Positions 16,951-25,680 of a stretch of 35,943 nucleotides of DNA are shown here, piece after piece (position 1 is the stretch's first letter; every line of letters starts with the position of its first letter). The stretch lies in NCBI GenBank assembly GCA_029820995.1, contig JALGUG010000087.1, positions 1 through 35,943 on the forward strand. Direction: 5' to 3'. The notes under the pieces were generated by a model. The model worked only from the letters and a program-made list of their open reading frames with translations. It had not been told where the DNA came from and ran no database searches. Source of the DNA: Candidatus Zipacnadia bacterium. Its GTDB lineage: Bacteria; Armatimonadota; Zipacnadia; JALGUG01. Made by a program: the position numbers and the translations under genes.

Positions 16951-17019
16951 ATGATTCGGCGTGGCAGCTCCAACTCCAGAGTGGGTGTGGTTCGGTGTCA
17001 GCTCGCATTCTCGTGGTAG
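16951..17019 (+). CDS. Possible 22-residue leader ORF overlapping the response regulator start
   Basis: ATG 16951 has the best ribosome site in the area (AAGGAG 16936-16941, 9-nt spacing). It opens a short frame that stops at 17019, 25 bases inside the regulator gene and in a different frame. The regulator's own GTG (16995) has no good ribosome site. The short frame may serve translational coupling. Alternatively a single-base indel between 16951 and 16995 has split a longer N-terminus. The peptide itself resembles nothing I know. Confidence 0.35.
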   Translation: MIRRGSSNSRVGVVRCQLAFSW

Positions 17020-18383
17020 ACGACGACCGCGATATCTGCCGGATGGTCGGCTTGGTTCTGCGCGGGCGCGGGTATGAGGTCATCGAGGCCAACGAGGGTG
17101 ATGAAGCCCTCCGGTTGGCTGCGGATGCCCCTCCGGATCTGGCCGTCGTGGACCTGCTGATGCCCCGGATGAATGGGTTCGCGCTCTGTCGCGCACTGCG
17201 GGAGTTCACGCCGGAGCGCCCGATACCGGTGATCATGCTGACTTGCTTGGACGAAGTCGAACAGCGCGTGCAGGGCTTCGAGGCCGGAGCTGATGACTAC
17301 GTTTGCAAGCCCTTTTCCGCCGATGAGTTGGCCGCCCGTGTGGCGGCGGTCTTGCGGCGCACGTACGGGCGCCAGGGGGCGGAGGGGGCGACACAGGGCT
17401 CGCTGTCCGACCTGCCGCTGTCCGATCTGATGCAACTGATGGCGGCGGGGCGCAAGACAGGCACGCTCTACCTGCGGCGCGGAGAGCTGGAGGGTGTCTT
17501 GTCGCTGGTGGAGGGTCGGCCCGTCGTTGCGACCCTCGGGGAGAAGGCGGGCCCTGAGGCAGTGTTCGCCCTGCTGCAGTGGGAAGACGGGAGGTTTCGA
17601 TACGATAGCACCCCACTGGACGCGCCGCCGAATCTGCCGGCAAAGGCAACGTGTGAGGAGCTCCTGCTAGGAGCCGCACGATGGGCCGATGAGACCTCTC
17701 GTCTGTCGCCGACAGAAACGAGTGCTGAACTAGAGCGACTTGAGACGCCTCCTGGGCACCCTTCGGGAGCCGCCGATCTGGCGACGCCGGTCAGCCGTGA
17801 AGATGAGCTCGCCGCCTGTCTTGACACCCTGGCGCAAAAGATTCCGCCGTCATCGCCGGGTCTCCGCGAACGGGCAATTCGGCTGGTCATCGCCGGTCAT
17901 GCCAGCGCGGGCCGTCAGGAACTGTTCGATGGGGTGATCGAGTTGCTCCAGCCTTTCGCGCAGCCGGGACCGCCTGCGCCCGGGCGCAGCGACGGCCCCA
18001 TGCCTTGGGACCGCATTATCCTGCGGAACGGCCTGACCATCTATGTCTACGGAGTGGGCACCGAGCCCGGGCAGGCGTACCTGTGGAACATCGCCTTGGA
18101 GAATGTTGCGGGCTGTATTCTTCTGGCCGACGGTCGGGAGGTGGAGCGCCTGAAGTCGGTGCAGCCCTTCTGCCACGCCGCCTCGCGCTCTCCAGATGCC
18201 GTGATCGCCCTGCTGGTGGCAATCAACTCAGGCCAAAAGGTCGCACCGGCCGAGATGATTATCGGTGCCCTTGGTCTGCCGTCAGGCACTCCGGTGCACT
18301 TCTGCCCCGCCAATGACCCGACCAACGCGAAGACCGGTCTGCAAATGTGGGTCAATGCCCTCCCCGAATCCTTGGGCCCCTAA
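16995..18383 (+). CDS. Response regulator with PATAN (DUF4388) domain and degenerate small-GTPase-like domain
   Basis: 462 residues from GTG 16995. The receiver domain (~4-120) has acidic D9-D11, phospho-acceptor D53 (VVDLLMP) and KPF near 105. A PATAN/DUF4388 domain follows (~130-205: GSLSDLPLSDLMQLMAAGRKTG). After a linker, residues ~285-460 look like the G domain of MglA-like / COG2229 GTPases (AIRLVIAGHASAGRQ, LENVAGCILLADG, ALLVAINSGQK). The P-loop GxxxxGK[ST] reads GHASAGRQ, with the Lys and Ser/Thr lost, so nucleotide hydrolysis is unlikely. It may bind Roadblock-type or PATAN partners as a signalling scaffold. A Roadblock/LC7 protein is encoded at 32435. The output is not DNA binding. 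Confidence 0.88.
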   Translation: MSARILVVDDDRDICRMVGLVLRGRGYEVIEANEGDEALRLAADAPPDLAVVDLLMPRMNGFALCRALREFTPERPIPVIMLTCLDEVEQRVQGFEAGADDYVCKPFSADELAARVAAVLRRTYGRQGAEGATQGSLSDLPLSDLMQLMAAGRKTGTLYLRRGELEGVLSLVEGRPVVATLGEKAGPEAVFALLQWEDGRFRYDSTPLDAPPNLPAKATCEELLLGAARWADETSRLSPTETSAELERLETPPGHPSGAADLATPVSREDELAACLDTLAQKIPPSSPGLRERAIRLVIAGHASAGRQELFDGVIELLQPFAQPGPPAPGRSDGPMPWDRIILRNGLTIYVYGVGTEPGQAYLWNIALENVAGCILLADGREVERLKSVQPFCHAASRSPDAVIALLVAINSGQKVAPAEMIIGALGLPSGTPVHFCPANDPTNAKTGLQMWVNALPESLGP

Positions 18384-18463
18384 GCGCGACTTGGACGGCG
18401 CCTCCCCTCGGTTCAATAATCCGCCCAGCTCGGTCCGGCGACGGGCCTTCTTGCAGTCTTTGC

Positions 18464-18493
18464 TTGACTTGCTTGCTTGGCGTCGGTTATAAT
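18464..18493 (+). promoter_or_regulatory. Sigma70-type promoter of the stalk-domain gene
   Basis: -35 TTGACT (18464-18469), 18-bp spacer, -10 TATAAT (18488-18493). It is the best promoter match in the window. A weaker pair, TTGGAC (18391-18396) and AATAAT (18415-18420), lies upstream. Transcription from here would give a leader of about 200 nt before the ATG at 18698. Confidence 0.7.
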
Positions 18494-18499
18494 CCCGGC

Positions 18500-18697
18500 G
18501 TAGACTACGTGCGTCAGGCGGCGCGAGAGCCGCCCTGCTATGCTATGGCCGGGCAGGGACTGGGCTAAGTCCTCAGCATGGCAGAGCAGTTGCGCGTGGT
18601 TTCGTGTCTGAGCGTCCGACCGACGCCTCAATGCTTGAAGTTTCATGACGAGCGCAGTAATCGCAGCAAAACTCGGACCACGGGAGGGGAACGCGGC
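18500..18697 (+). promoter_or_regulatory. Structured 5' leader of the stalk-domain gene
   Basis: About 200 nt between promoter and start. It holds a strong hairpin near its 5' end (GGCGGC / GCCGCC around a GCGAGA loop, about 18514-18532). Nested stems follow (ATGCT / AGCAT around GGACT / AGTCC, 18540-18580). A translated frame from ATG 18578 is continuous with the gene, but I prefer ATG 18698 because of its GGGAGGGGA site and signal peptide. No known riboswitch class was matched by eye. Confidence 0.35.
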
Positions 18698-20905
18698 ATG
18701 AAGAGGTCACCACTCTTCGCAGCCACGCTTTATCTGTACGTTTTCGTCTGTTTCCTCCTCAACGCAGTTGCCACTCCACTTTGGGCCGCTCCGATCGTCA
18801 AGATCCTGAAGCCTCAGCCCGGCGATACGGTTAGCGGGACAGTCGCCATCGAAGTGGAGTACCAGAGCCGCACGCAACATCCCATCGTGCGGATCGAGAT
18901 CTACATTGACGACGCTGCGGGCCAGCCGTGGGTCAATTCGACGCCGCGCCTATCCGGTCGTCAAAGCTTCGCATGGGATACGTCCTCCTACCCCGATGGA
19001 GCGCACTCGATACGAGCGGAGGCCTTCGACAGCGCGGGCTACAAGGGCACGGCCAAAGTTGCGGTGAGCGTGGCCCGTCCTCGGGCCAAGCCCATTGACC
19101 GCACGCCGCCCCGCGTGGTGTTCTACCAGCCCGTGGACGGCGCGGAGGTGAGCGGCCAGATAGAGGCCGCCGTGGATGTGCAGGACGAGAACGGCGTGTA
19201 TAGCGTTCTGTTCTGGGTGGACAACAGACTGCGCGAGGCGATTGTCGAGACTCGCGAGAGAAAGGTGAACTCCTCGCCCTACCGGACGCGGATAGATACG
19301 CGAAAGCTCTCTGACGGCCCTCATCGGATTGAGGTCGCCGCATTCGATCCTTCGGAGAACAAAGGGACGGCTGAGATCACGGTTATCGTGAACAATAGCA
19401 AGCCGGAGCCTGCTCCCGCGGTGCCGTCCGGCGAGCGAGTGCCCGAGGCTCCGCCGAGAGCGGTTCAGGCCGCCGGGTCGCTCGAGTTGGCAACGAGCAC
19501 GGGGCATCGCACGCGCAAGATGGACAGCTATGTGCGCCCGGCTTTTCCGGGAGAGACACGGTCGCCCACGGCAGTGACCGAGGCTGTGACGACGCCCCGA
19601 CGCGAGCTAGGCTCGGGTGCAGCGGTGGTGCGGAGCCTGCGTCCCGGCGAGCCCGTGGCGCTGGCTTTGGCGACCAAGACCAAGGAGGGCGCGGCGCTGC
19701 CGGCGGAACGGCTCCCGACGCCGCAGGTGAAGGCGCTGGGAGCTCCGCGCGCACCCGCTGCGCGTCCTCCGGTTCCGGTTGTGAGCCGCCCGGGGGTGGA
19801 CCTGAATTCTCGAATTGATGTTGGGCTTGGTAGTCGGGCGCTTGAGCTGCAAGAGACGGCCCGCGCTCGCCGTGAGCTGGGCCCCATCCTGTCCCCGGGT
19901 AGCGAGCAGGCCTTGCTGGTCGCAAGCCTTCCTGAGCCCGGTGCCTCCAGGGCGGCGGAAGCACCTCTGCGAGGCCTCACGACCTCCAAGCGGGCGGCCC
20001 ACAGAGGCGACGTGCATGCCCTGGTTGCGCCCACGTCCTTGCCGCGCCCTCAAGCCGCGGGGATGCTGGAGACAAGCCTGGGGTTGCGGACCACCGAGCC
20101 GAAGTTTACGCCGCGCCCTCGCGTAGGTGCGGCATTGCCGTCGAAGACCGTAGCGGCCCAGCCGGTATTGACGGCCAAAGCCCAGGCCACGGAATGGGCG
20201 CCGGTTCGGCTGGGCGTGAGGGATACCCAGCCGACCTTTGTGCCTGAGCCCCGTCTGGGCCGCGACGCAGGCACCATCTGGGCCGCACGGCAGGTGGGCG
20301 AGCCCGTGGCACCGATTGAGAGGGCGGTATTGACGACGGCCTCGGACACTGTCACGCCTCCGATTGCCGTTCTGCTGTCCACGGATGCTGTGAGGGCCGG
20401 GCGCACGGCGAGCGCTCAGATGGTTGCCATGCTGCCGGACGGTCCCAAGCCGCTTGACGAGCTGCTGGCCAGCCGCGATACGCAGCCGGGAGCGAAGGGT
20501 CAGGCCCGGGTTACTGAGCCACTGCAGACGGTGCACCCGCTCAATGTGCCTGCGATGCACGTACTGTATGACGGGGAAGAGCTCGTACTCCGGACGCCGG
20601 CGCTCATTCGCCACGGGATTGGAATCGGCCCGTTGCGGGAGATTTTCGAGAAGACGGACGGCATTCTGTATTGGTATCCCAAGGAGAAACGTGTCCGCGC
20701 CGTCAACAAGACGGTCGAACTCAAGCTTCAGATCGGCGAGCCAACGGTACAGGTCAACGATCAGGACGTGCTACTGGAGCTGGCGCCGTTCATCAAGAGA
20801 GGACGCACCATGGTGCCGGTAAGCTTCCTGGCGGAAACGCTCAACGTGTCCGTCAAGTTCGATCCCAAGCACAAGCGCATCCTGATCACGTCCAACGACC
20901 TCTAA
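18698..20905 (+). CDS. Secreted Ig-like + copper-amine-oxidase-N ('stalk') domain envelope protein
   Basis: 735 residues from ATG 18698. A signal peptide (LYLYVFVCFLLNAVATPLWA) is followed by two bacterial Ig-like domains. The first spans ~30-125 (VKILKPQPGDTVSG ... YPDGAHSIRAEAFD); the second spans ~135-235 (VVFYQPVDGAEVSG ... LSDGPHRIEVAAFD). A ~390-residue Pro/Ala/Arg-rich region comes next. It contains two similar segments about 43 residues apart, LGLRTTEPKFTPRPRVG and LGVRDTQPTFVPEPRLG. The last ~115 residues form a copper-amine-oxidase-N/stalk domain (GRTMVPVSFLAETLNVSVKFD). Such proteins sit in the cell envelope and probably have a structural or binding role. No enzyme motif is present. 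It is a single gene with its own promoter and a terminator-like hairpin behind it. Confidence 0.85.
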   Translation: MKRSPLFAATLYLYVFVCFLLNAVATPLWAAPIVKILKPQPGDTVSGTVAIEVEYQSRTQHPIVRIEIYIDDAAGQPWVNSTPRLSGRQSFAWDTSSYPDGAHSIRAEAFDSAGYKGTAKVAVSVARPRAKPIDRTPPRVVFYQPVDGAEVSGQIEAAVDVQDENGVYSVLFWVDNRLREAIVETRERKVNSSPYRTRIDTRKLSDGPHRIEVAAFDPSENKGTAEITVIVNNSKPEPAPAVPSGERVPEAPPRAVQAAGSLELATSTGHRTRKMDSYVRPAFPGETRSPTAVTEAVTTPRRELGSGAAVVRSLRPGEPVALALATKTKEGAALPAERLPTPQVKALGAPRAPAARPPVPVVSRPGVDLNSRIDVGLGSRALELQETARARRELGPILSPGSEQALLVASLPEPGASRAAEAPLRGLTTSKRAAHRGDVHALVAPTSLPRPQAAGMLETSLGLRTTEPKFTPRPRVGAALPSKTVAAQPVLTAKAQATEWAPVRLGVRDTQPTFVPEPRLGRDAGTIWAARQVGEPVAPIERAVLTTASDTVTPPIAVLLSTDAVRAGRTASAQMVAMLPDGPKPLDELLASRDTQPGAKGQARVTEPLQTVHPLNVPAMHVLYDGEELVLRTPALIRHGIGIGPLREIFEKTDGILYWYPKEKRVRAVNKTVELKLQIGEPTVQVNDQDVLLELAPFIKRGRTMVPVSFLAETLNVSVKFDPKHKRILITSNDL

Positions 20906-20959
20906 GCCCTCGACCAGTCTTTAGCGACGTGACGTAGCAGTCATCAGATCAGAGAACAT

Positions 20960-21003
20960 CAGGGTCCAGGCGCTTCTTGCGAGGTTCGCCGGGGCCCTGG
21001 TTT
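20960..21003 (+). terminator. Rho-independent-like terminator after the stalk-domain gene
   Basis: CAGGGTCC (20960-20967) pairs with GGGCCCTG (20992-20999) with one G-T wobble. The loop may fold further (GGCG / CGCC), and GTTTGTT follows. It lies between the stalk gene stop and lysA and would also insulate lysA. Confidence 0.5.
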
Positions 21004-21062
21004 GTTATGGGGCGGGTCACGGGGGGCACGCTTCGGGCGGTTCCAGGAAGGAGAGGACGGAG

Positions 21063-22394
21063 ATGCTGCATTTTGGTACTCAGTGTGTGGACGGCCGAGG
21101 CCACCTGACCATCGGGGAGTGCGACACGGTCGAGCTGGCACGCCGCTTCGGGACGCCTCTTTACGTCTTGGACGAAGCGTTGATCCGGGACAACTGCCGT
21201 CGTTACCTGAGAGCTTTCCACCGCCGCTTCCCGGACGTTGAAGTAGCATATTCAGGCAAGGCGCTGCTCACCAAGGCGATATGCAAGATCGTGGAGAGCG
21301 AGGGCTTGGCGCTGGATGTTTGCTCGCTGGGGGAGCTGCAGACTGCGCTGGCGGTTGACTTTCCCGTGGGGCGGATCAACATGCACGGGAACTACAAGCT
21401 GGACGAGGAGATTGATCTGGCCGTCTCCTCGGGGGTCGGTCGCATCATCGCCGACTGTCTCCCCGAGCTGGAACGGATCTCCGACAGTGCGGCGCGTCAT
21501 GGGACGACGGCCCGCGTCATGATCCGCGTTCGCCCCGGCATCAAGGCCCACACCCATGAGTACATCCAGACGGGACATGAGGACAACAAGTTCGGGCTGG
21601 GTCTGCCGGATGGCGAGGCACTCTCGGGGGCGCAGCGGGCGATGGAGCTACCGCACCTGGAGTTGGTCGGCGTGCATTGCCATGTGGGGTCGCAGATCTT
21701 TGCGTTAGAGTGCTTCGAGCGTGCCGCCGAGGTGATGCTGGGGTTCATGGCTGAAGTGCGTGAGGCGACGGGACTGGAGCTGGCGGAGCTCAACCTGGGG
21801 GGCGGGCTGGGGATCCAGTACACGCACGAGGACACGCCGCCATCGCTGGACCATCTCGCCGAGGTTATCTGTGGCGCCGTTGCGACCGGTGCCGAGAAGC
21901 ACGGGCTGCCAGTGCCACGCTTGATGCTCGAGCCGGGCAGGTCCATTGTCGGAGAGGCGGGCACGACGCTGTACCGCGTTGGCGTCGTGAAGCATATCCC
22001 CGGCATCCGGACGTATGTGGCCGTGGACGGGGGCCTCTCCGATAACCCGCGGCCGGCTCTGTATCAGGCGGAGTATGAAGCTGTGGTGGCCAACAAGGCG
22101 CATCTGGGGCCCCTCCAGCGTGTTCGGGTCTCGGGCAGACACTGCGAAACGGACACGCTCATCGAGAGTATTGCCCTGCAGCCGGTGGAGCCGGGCGATA
22201 TTCTGGCCGTATTCTCAACGGGCGCGTATAACTACTCGATGGCCTCCAACTACAACCGGTTTCCTCGGCCGGCAGTCGTCTTGGTGCAAGACGGCGAGGC
22301 TGACATTATCGTGGAGCGCGAGACGGCCGCCGACCTGCTCCGCTTCGACCGTGTGCCGGCGCGGTTGGAGGCAGCCCGGGAAGCGGCTTCCTGA
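21063..22394 (+). CDS. lysA: Diaminopimelate decarboxylase
   Basis: 443 residues, normal for LysA, ATG with AAGGAG about 12 nt upstream. This PLP-dependent fold-III enzyme converts meso-diaminopimelate to lysine. Visible marks are PLP lysine K66 (VAYSGKALL), HVGSQ and the glycine loop NLGGGLG, EPGRSIVG, the substrate-site C-E-x-D (HCETD, about 358-361), and the late tyrosine stretch GAYNYSMASNYN. Its stop overlaps the next gene's ATG by one base (TGATG), so it is the first gene of the lysA / CCA-transferase pair and probably of a longer operon. Confidence 0.96.
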   Translation: MLHFGTQCVDGRGHLTIGECDTVELARRFGTPLYVLDEALIRDNCRRYLRAFHRRFPDVEVAYSGKALLTKAICKIVESEGLALDVCSLGELQTALAVDFPVGRINMHGNYKLDEEIDLAVSSGVGRIIADCLPELERISDSAARHGTTARVMIRVRPGIKAHTHEYIQTGHEDNKFGLGLPDGEALSGAQRAMELPHLELVGVHCHVGSQIFALECFERAAEVMLGFMAEVREATGLELAELNLGGGLGIQYTHEDTPPSLDHLAEVICGAVATGAEKHGLPVPRLMLEPGRSIVGEAGTTLYRVGVVKHIPGIRTYVAVDGGLSDNPRPALYQAEYEAVVANKAHLGPLQRVRVSGRHCETDTLIESIALQPVEPGDILAVFSTGAYNYSMASNYNRFPRPAVVLVQDGEADIIVERETAADLLRFDRVPARLEAAREAAS

Positions 22395-25030
22395 TGCAAG
22401 CCGTCACCTGCCACGTCCACGCGGACTTCGACGCGCTCGCTTCAGTGGTCGCGGCGAAGATGCTCTACCCTAACGCCGTCGCCTTCTTGTCCGGCGGCGC
22501 CGACCGCAATGTGCGCCAGTTTCTGCGGCTTCACGTGGATGCCTTGGCCCTGGACGATCCCGCGCGACTGGACTTCGAACAGCTTACAGAGTTGGTGGTG
22601 GTGGACACGCAGCACGCCGAGCGTCTGGGGCACTTTGCGGAGCTTGCGACCCGCCCGGGCGTGACCGTGCACGTGTATGATCACCATGCGCGCGATGTCC
22701 ACAGCCTCCCGGTCGGTGAGGGAGCGGTGGTCCCCTGCGGAGCGACCGTCACGCTGCTGTTGGAACGCATCCGCGAGCGGGGGCAGGTGCCGTCGCCCCT
22801 GCAGGCGACGCTGTTCGCTCTCGGGATCTACGAGGACACAGGTTCGCTGACCTTCAACCACACGACCCCGGCGGACGCCGAGGCGGTAGCCTTCCTGCTG
22901 CGCCAGGGCGCGCACCTGGACCTGGTCCAGCAATACATGCACCGGCCGCTGTCTCCGGAAGAATGGAGCATCGTGGAGGAGTTCTTGCATTCCCTGCGGT
23001 ACGTTACGGTTCACGGTGTCACCATCGCCTTCGCCCAGGCACGCATGACCGAGTACATTGACCAGCTAGCGGCCCTGACGCACCGCGTGGTGGAAATTGA
23101 TCCGGCTCAGGCGGTCTTCACGCTCACGGCCTTTGATGACAACGTCGTTGTGGTGGGCCGGAGCCGCACGGACCTCGTGAACGTTGGTGGCGCGCTGCGC
23201 GAACTGGGGGGAGGAGGGCACGTTCGCGCCGGTTCGGTGGTGGTACGTGAGACCTCGCCCGAGGATGTCCAGCAGCGGTTGACTGCCGTTCTGGAGCGCA
23301 CGGTGACGCCTGTCGCCACGGCCGGCGACATCATGTCACATCCGGTGCATACCGTGGCACCTGACGCGACCTGTGCCGAGGCGCAGGAACTGATGTTTCG
23401 GTACGGTCACCAGGGCCTCGTCGTGGCCGAAGGCGGCGCAGTGCTGGGCGTTGTCTCCCGCAAGGATATTGACAAGGCGCTGCGGCACGATCTTGGTCAT
23501 GCGCCCGTTCGGGCCTATGCCTCCATGCCGGCGCGGACCGCCTCGCCTGTGGCGACGCTTTCGGAGCTGCAGGGCTTGATGGTTCGTCGGAACATCGGGC
23601 GCGTGCCGATCGTGGTTCGGGAGGAACATGGTGAACGCCTGGTGGGCATTGTGAGCCGGAGTGATATCCTCCGCGCCATGCACGCTCCCCGGCGCTCTTC
23701 GGAAGTGCCCCGGCCTGACACGAGAGACGTGTCGGCCCGCCTCCGAGAGATTCTGGATCCAGGGACTTTCGCTCGTTTGCGTGCGGCTCAGGCAGAGGCC
23801 GACCAGTTAGGCTTGAGTGCGTATCTGGTCGGTGGGATTGTCCGCGACGTGCTCCTCGGGCGCGCGAGTCGGGACCTCGACATCTTGGTGGAGGGAGATG
23901 GGATTGCCTATGCGACCGGCTTGGCGCGGCGGCTGGGAGCAACGGTGCAGAGCCACGAGCGCTTCCGTACCGCGGTCGTGACGCTGCCCGATGGCGCCGA
24001 GATTGATGTGGCTTCAGCTCGCCGGGAATTCTACGGCGCACCTGCCGCGCTGCCGGAGGTAGAGCGCTCCTCTCTACGCGACGATCTCTGCCGGCGCGAC
24101 TTCACGATCAACGCCATGGCAGTGCAGCTCAACGGCGCGGCCTTCGGCAACGTCCTGGACTTCTTTGGCGGGCTGGACGACCTGTCGCAGCGCCTTGTCC
24201 GCGTGCTTCACAGTGTGAGCTTCATCGAAGACCCGACCAGGATGTTTCGCGCCGTGCGGTTCGAGCAACGGCTGGGCTTTCGGCTGGAAGAGAAGACCGA
24301 AGCCCTGCTGCACGAGGCGCTCAAGTCGGGGGTTTCGGCCCAGCTCTCCGGGCCGCGTGTGCAGCACGAGCTGCTGCTGATCCTGGACGAGGATGATCCG
24401 GCGCGGCCCCTGGAGCGCCTCAATGAGTTGGGCCTGCTGAAGGCCCTCCACCCGGAGCTCGCATTTCCCCCGGCGGTCGCTGCGCTGATACCTCTGGTGG
24501 TTCAGCGGTGCCGCGAAGGCTCACCGTGCGGGGAGCCGGGGCTGACGCGGCGTGCTGCGCTGTTGGCGGTACTGTTAAGCTCATTGCCGCCGGCTGCACA
24601 CCAGCAGTTACTCCAGCGCCTGCAATTGCCTGTCGCGCTGGCCGAGCCGTGCATCGAGACCAGGTCTTGTTTTGAACATCTCTCCGAGTGCCTCCCGGAG
24701 GAGAATGCGCCAAAGAGTAAAATATATACAAGTTTTGCGTCCTTATCCTGTATAATGCTCATCAACCTCTGGGCTGTAGCTGTTCGAGATGGCCTGGAGG
24801 AAGCAGTTCGGCAGATCGAGATGTTCATGAACGAGTTGAAGGATGTTTCGCCGGATATTTCCGGCGACGACCTGGTAGCGGCAGGCTTTTCGCCCAGCCC
24901 CGCGTTCGGATCGGCTTTGGCGGCTGCCCGAGCAGCAAAACTGGACAGCCTGGCGCCTGACAAGGACGCTCAGCTTCAAGTGGCGATTCAGGCGCTTGAG
25001 GCCGCGGGCGCCAACCGAGCGACCGACTGA
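22394..25030 (+). CDS. DHH-DHHA1 / CBS / CCA-adding nucleotidyltransferase (tRNA maturation)
   Basis: 878 residues. Residues 1-300 form a DHH phosphoesterase unit: HVHADFDALAS at 7-17, VYDHHARD with D96-H97-H98, and DHHA1 GGGGH at 272-276. Two CBS domains follow (~313-435). The class II nucleotidyltransferase head starts near 477 (LVGGIVRDVLLG), with metal-binding DLDILVEGD near 495 and RRDFTINAMA. Helical RNA-binding regions follow. Proteins of this architecture are known in several deep-branching phyla and add CCA, or only part of it, to tRNA 3' ends. The DHH part may act on oligonucleotides. An AT-rich stretch (24709-24760) lies inside conserved C-terminal sequence and stays in frame. Translation is coupled to lysA by a 1-bp overlap. 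Confidence 0.92.
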   Translation: MQAVTCHVHADFDALASVVAAKMLYPNAVAFLSGGADRNVRQFLRLHVDALALDDPARLDFEQLTELVVVDTQHAERLGHFAELATRPGVTVHVYDHHARDVHSLPVGEGAVVPCGATVTLLLERIRERGQVPSPLQATLFALGIYEDTGSLTFNHTTPADAEAVAFLLRQGAHLDLVQQYMHRPLSPEEWSIVEEFLHSLRYVTVHGVTIAFAQARMTEYIDQLAALTHRVVEIDPAQAVFTLTAFDDNVVVVGRSRTDLVNVGGALRELGGGGHVRAGSVVVRETSPEDVQQRLTAVLERTVTPVATAGDIMSHPVHTVAPDATCAEAQELMFRYGHQGLVVAEGGAVLGVVSRKDIDKALRHDLGHAPVRAYASMPARTASPVATLSELQGLMVRRNIGRVPIVVREEHGERLVGIVSRSDILRAMHAPRRSSEVPRPDTRDVSARLREILDPGTFARLRAAQAEADQLGLSAYLVGGIVRDVLLGRASRDLDILVEGDGIAYATGLARRLGATVQSHERFRTAVVTLPDGAEIDVASARREFYGAPAALPEVERSSLRDDLCRRDFTINAMAVQLNGAAFGNVLDFFGGLDDLSQRLVRVLHSVSFIEDPTRMFRAVRFEQRLGFRLEEKTEALLHEALKSGVSAQLSGPRVQHELLLILDEDDPARPLERLNELGLLKALHPELAFPPAVAALIPLVVQRCREGSPCGEPGLTRRAALLAVLLSSLPPAAHQQLLQRLQLPVALAEPCIETRSCFEHLSECLPEENAPKSKIYTSFASLSCIMLINLWAVAVRDGLEEAVRQIEMFMNELKDVSPDISGDDLVAAGFSPSPAFGSALAAARAAKLDSLAPDKDAQLQVAIQALEAAGANRATD

Positions 25031-25045
25031 AAGGGCCTGCTTCTC

Positions 25046-25660
25046 ATGGGGTATGGCATTCTGGGTGGCAACTTCGACCCCGGTCGCATAATCTCGCTGC
25101 TCATTGCGCTGGTGCTGGCACTGACGGTGCACGAGTTCGCTCACGCCAAACGCGCCGAGCTGGCGGGCGATCCCACGCCCCGGCTGGACGGCCGAGTGAC
25201 GCTCAATCCGCTGGCGCACCTCGACATCATCGGCTCGCTGATGATCCTGGTCGCGGGCCTCGGCTGGGGCCGGCCCGTCATGGTCAATCCCCTCAACTTT
25301 CGCCATCCCCGGCGGGACTCCATCATGGTCTCGGCCTGGGGACCGCTGGCCAACATCCTGATGGCCGCGGGCTTTGGGCTGTTGCTACGGTTCAACGTGG
25401 CCGGCGCGTACACTCAACTGGTCGCAACTATCACGATGCTCAACCTCGGGCTGGCCTTCTTCAATCTCCTGCCCATTTACCCGCTGGATGGCTCGAAGGT
25501 CCTTGCGGGGCTCCTACCCGCGGACAGCGCGCGCAGATTCGAGGAATTCAATGCTCGCTTTGGAATCTTGGTTCTGATTCTTGTTCTGGTTACGCCGATT
25601 GCGGGCATTCTAATCGGCACTCCGATGAGGCTGCTGTTTCGGCTCATCACGGGGGCATAG
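25046..25660 (+). CDS. Site-2 protease family (M50) membrane metalloprotease
   Basis: 204 residues with about five or six membrane segments, the short form of the M50 family without PDZ domain. Zinc site HEFAH is at 29-33 (TVHEFAHAKRA), and the third ligand is D148 in YPLDGSKVL. These enzymes cut substrates within the membrane; the substrate here is unknown. It begins 15 nt after the CCA-transferase stop and ends 20 nt before trpS, so it is almost certainly co-transcribed with both. Confidence 0.93.
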   Translation: MGYGILGGNFDPGRIISLLIALVLALTVHEFAHAKRAELAGDPTPRLDGRVTLNPLAHLDIIGSLMILVAGLGWGRPVMVNPLNFRHPRRDSIMVSAWGPLANILMAAGFGLLLRFNVAGAYTQLVATITMLNLGLAFFNLLPIYPLDGSKVLAGLLPADSARRFEEFNARFGILVLILVLVTPIAGILIGTPMRLLFRLITGA

Positions 25661-25680
25661 GCTTAGAGGTGACCTCAGTC

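Noticed and set aside
18578-18697. ATG 18578 as the start of the stalk-domain protein
   Set aside because: It would place 40 polar residues before a clean signal peptide; ATG 18698 has a strong GGGAGGGGA site.
19607-20614. 335-codon minus-strand frame under the stalk-domain gene
   Set aside because: Arg/Gln/His-rich composition typical of an antisense shadow; the plus strand has signal peptide, Ig-like and stalk domains.
24709-24765. AT-rich patch with TATAAT (24751-24756) inside the CCA-transferase gene
   Set aside because: No -35 at acceptable spacing, and the stretch encodes conserved in-frame C-terminal sequence (KSKIYTSFASL); an internal promoter is possible but not supportable.
25669-25671. 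GTG 25669 as the trpS start
   Set aside because: It lies inside the GAGGTGA ribosome site that serves GTG 25681 at 8-nt spacing.
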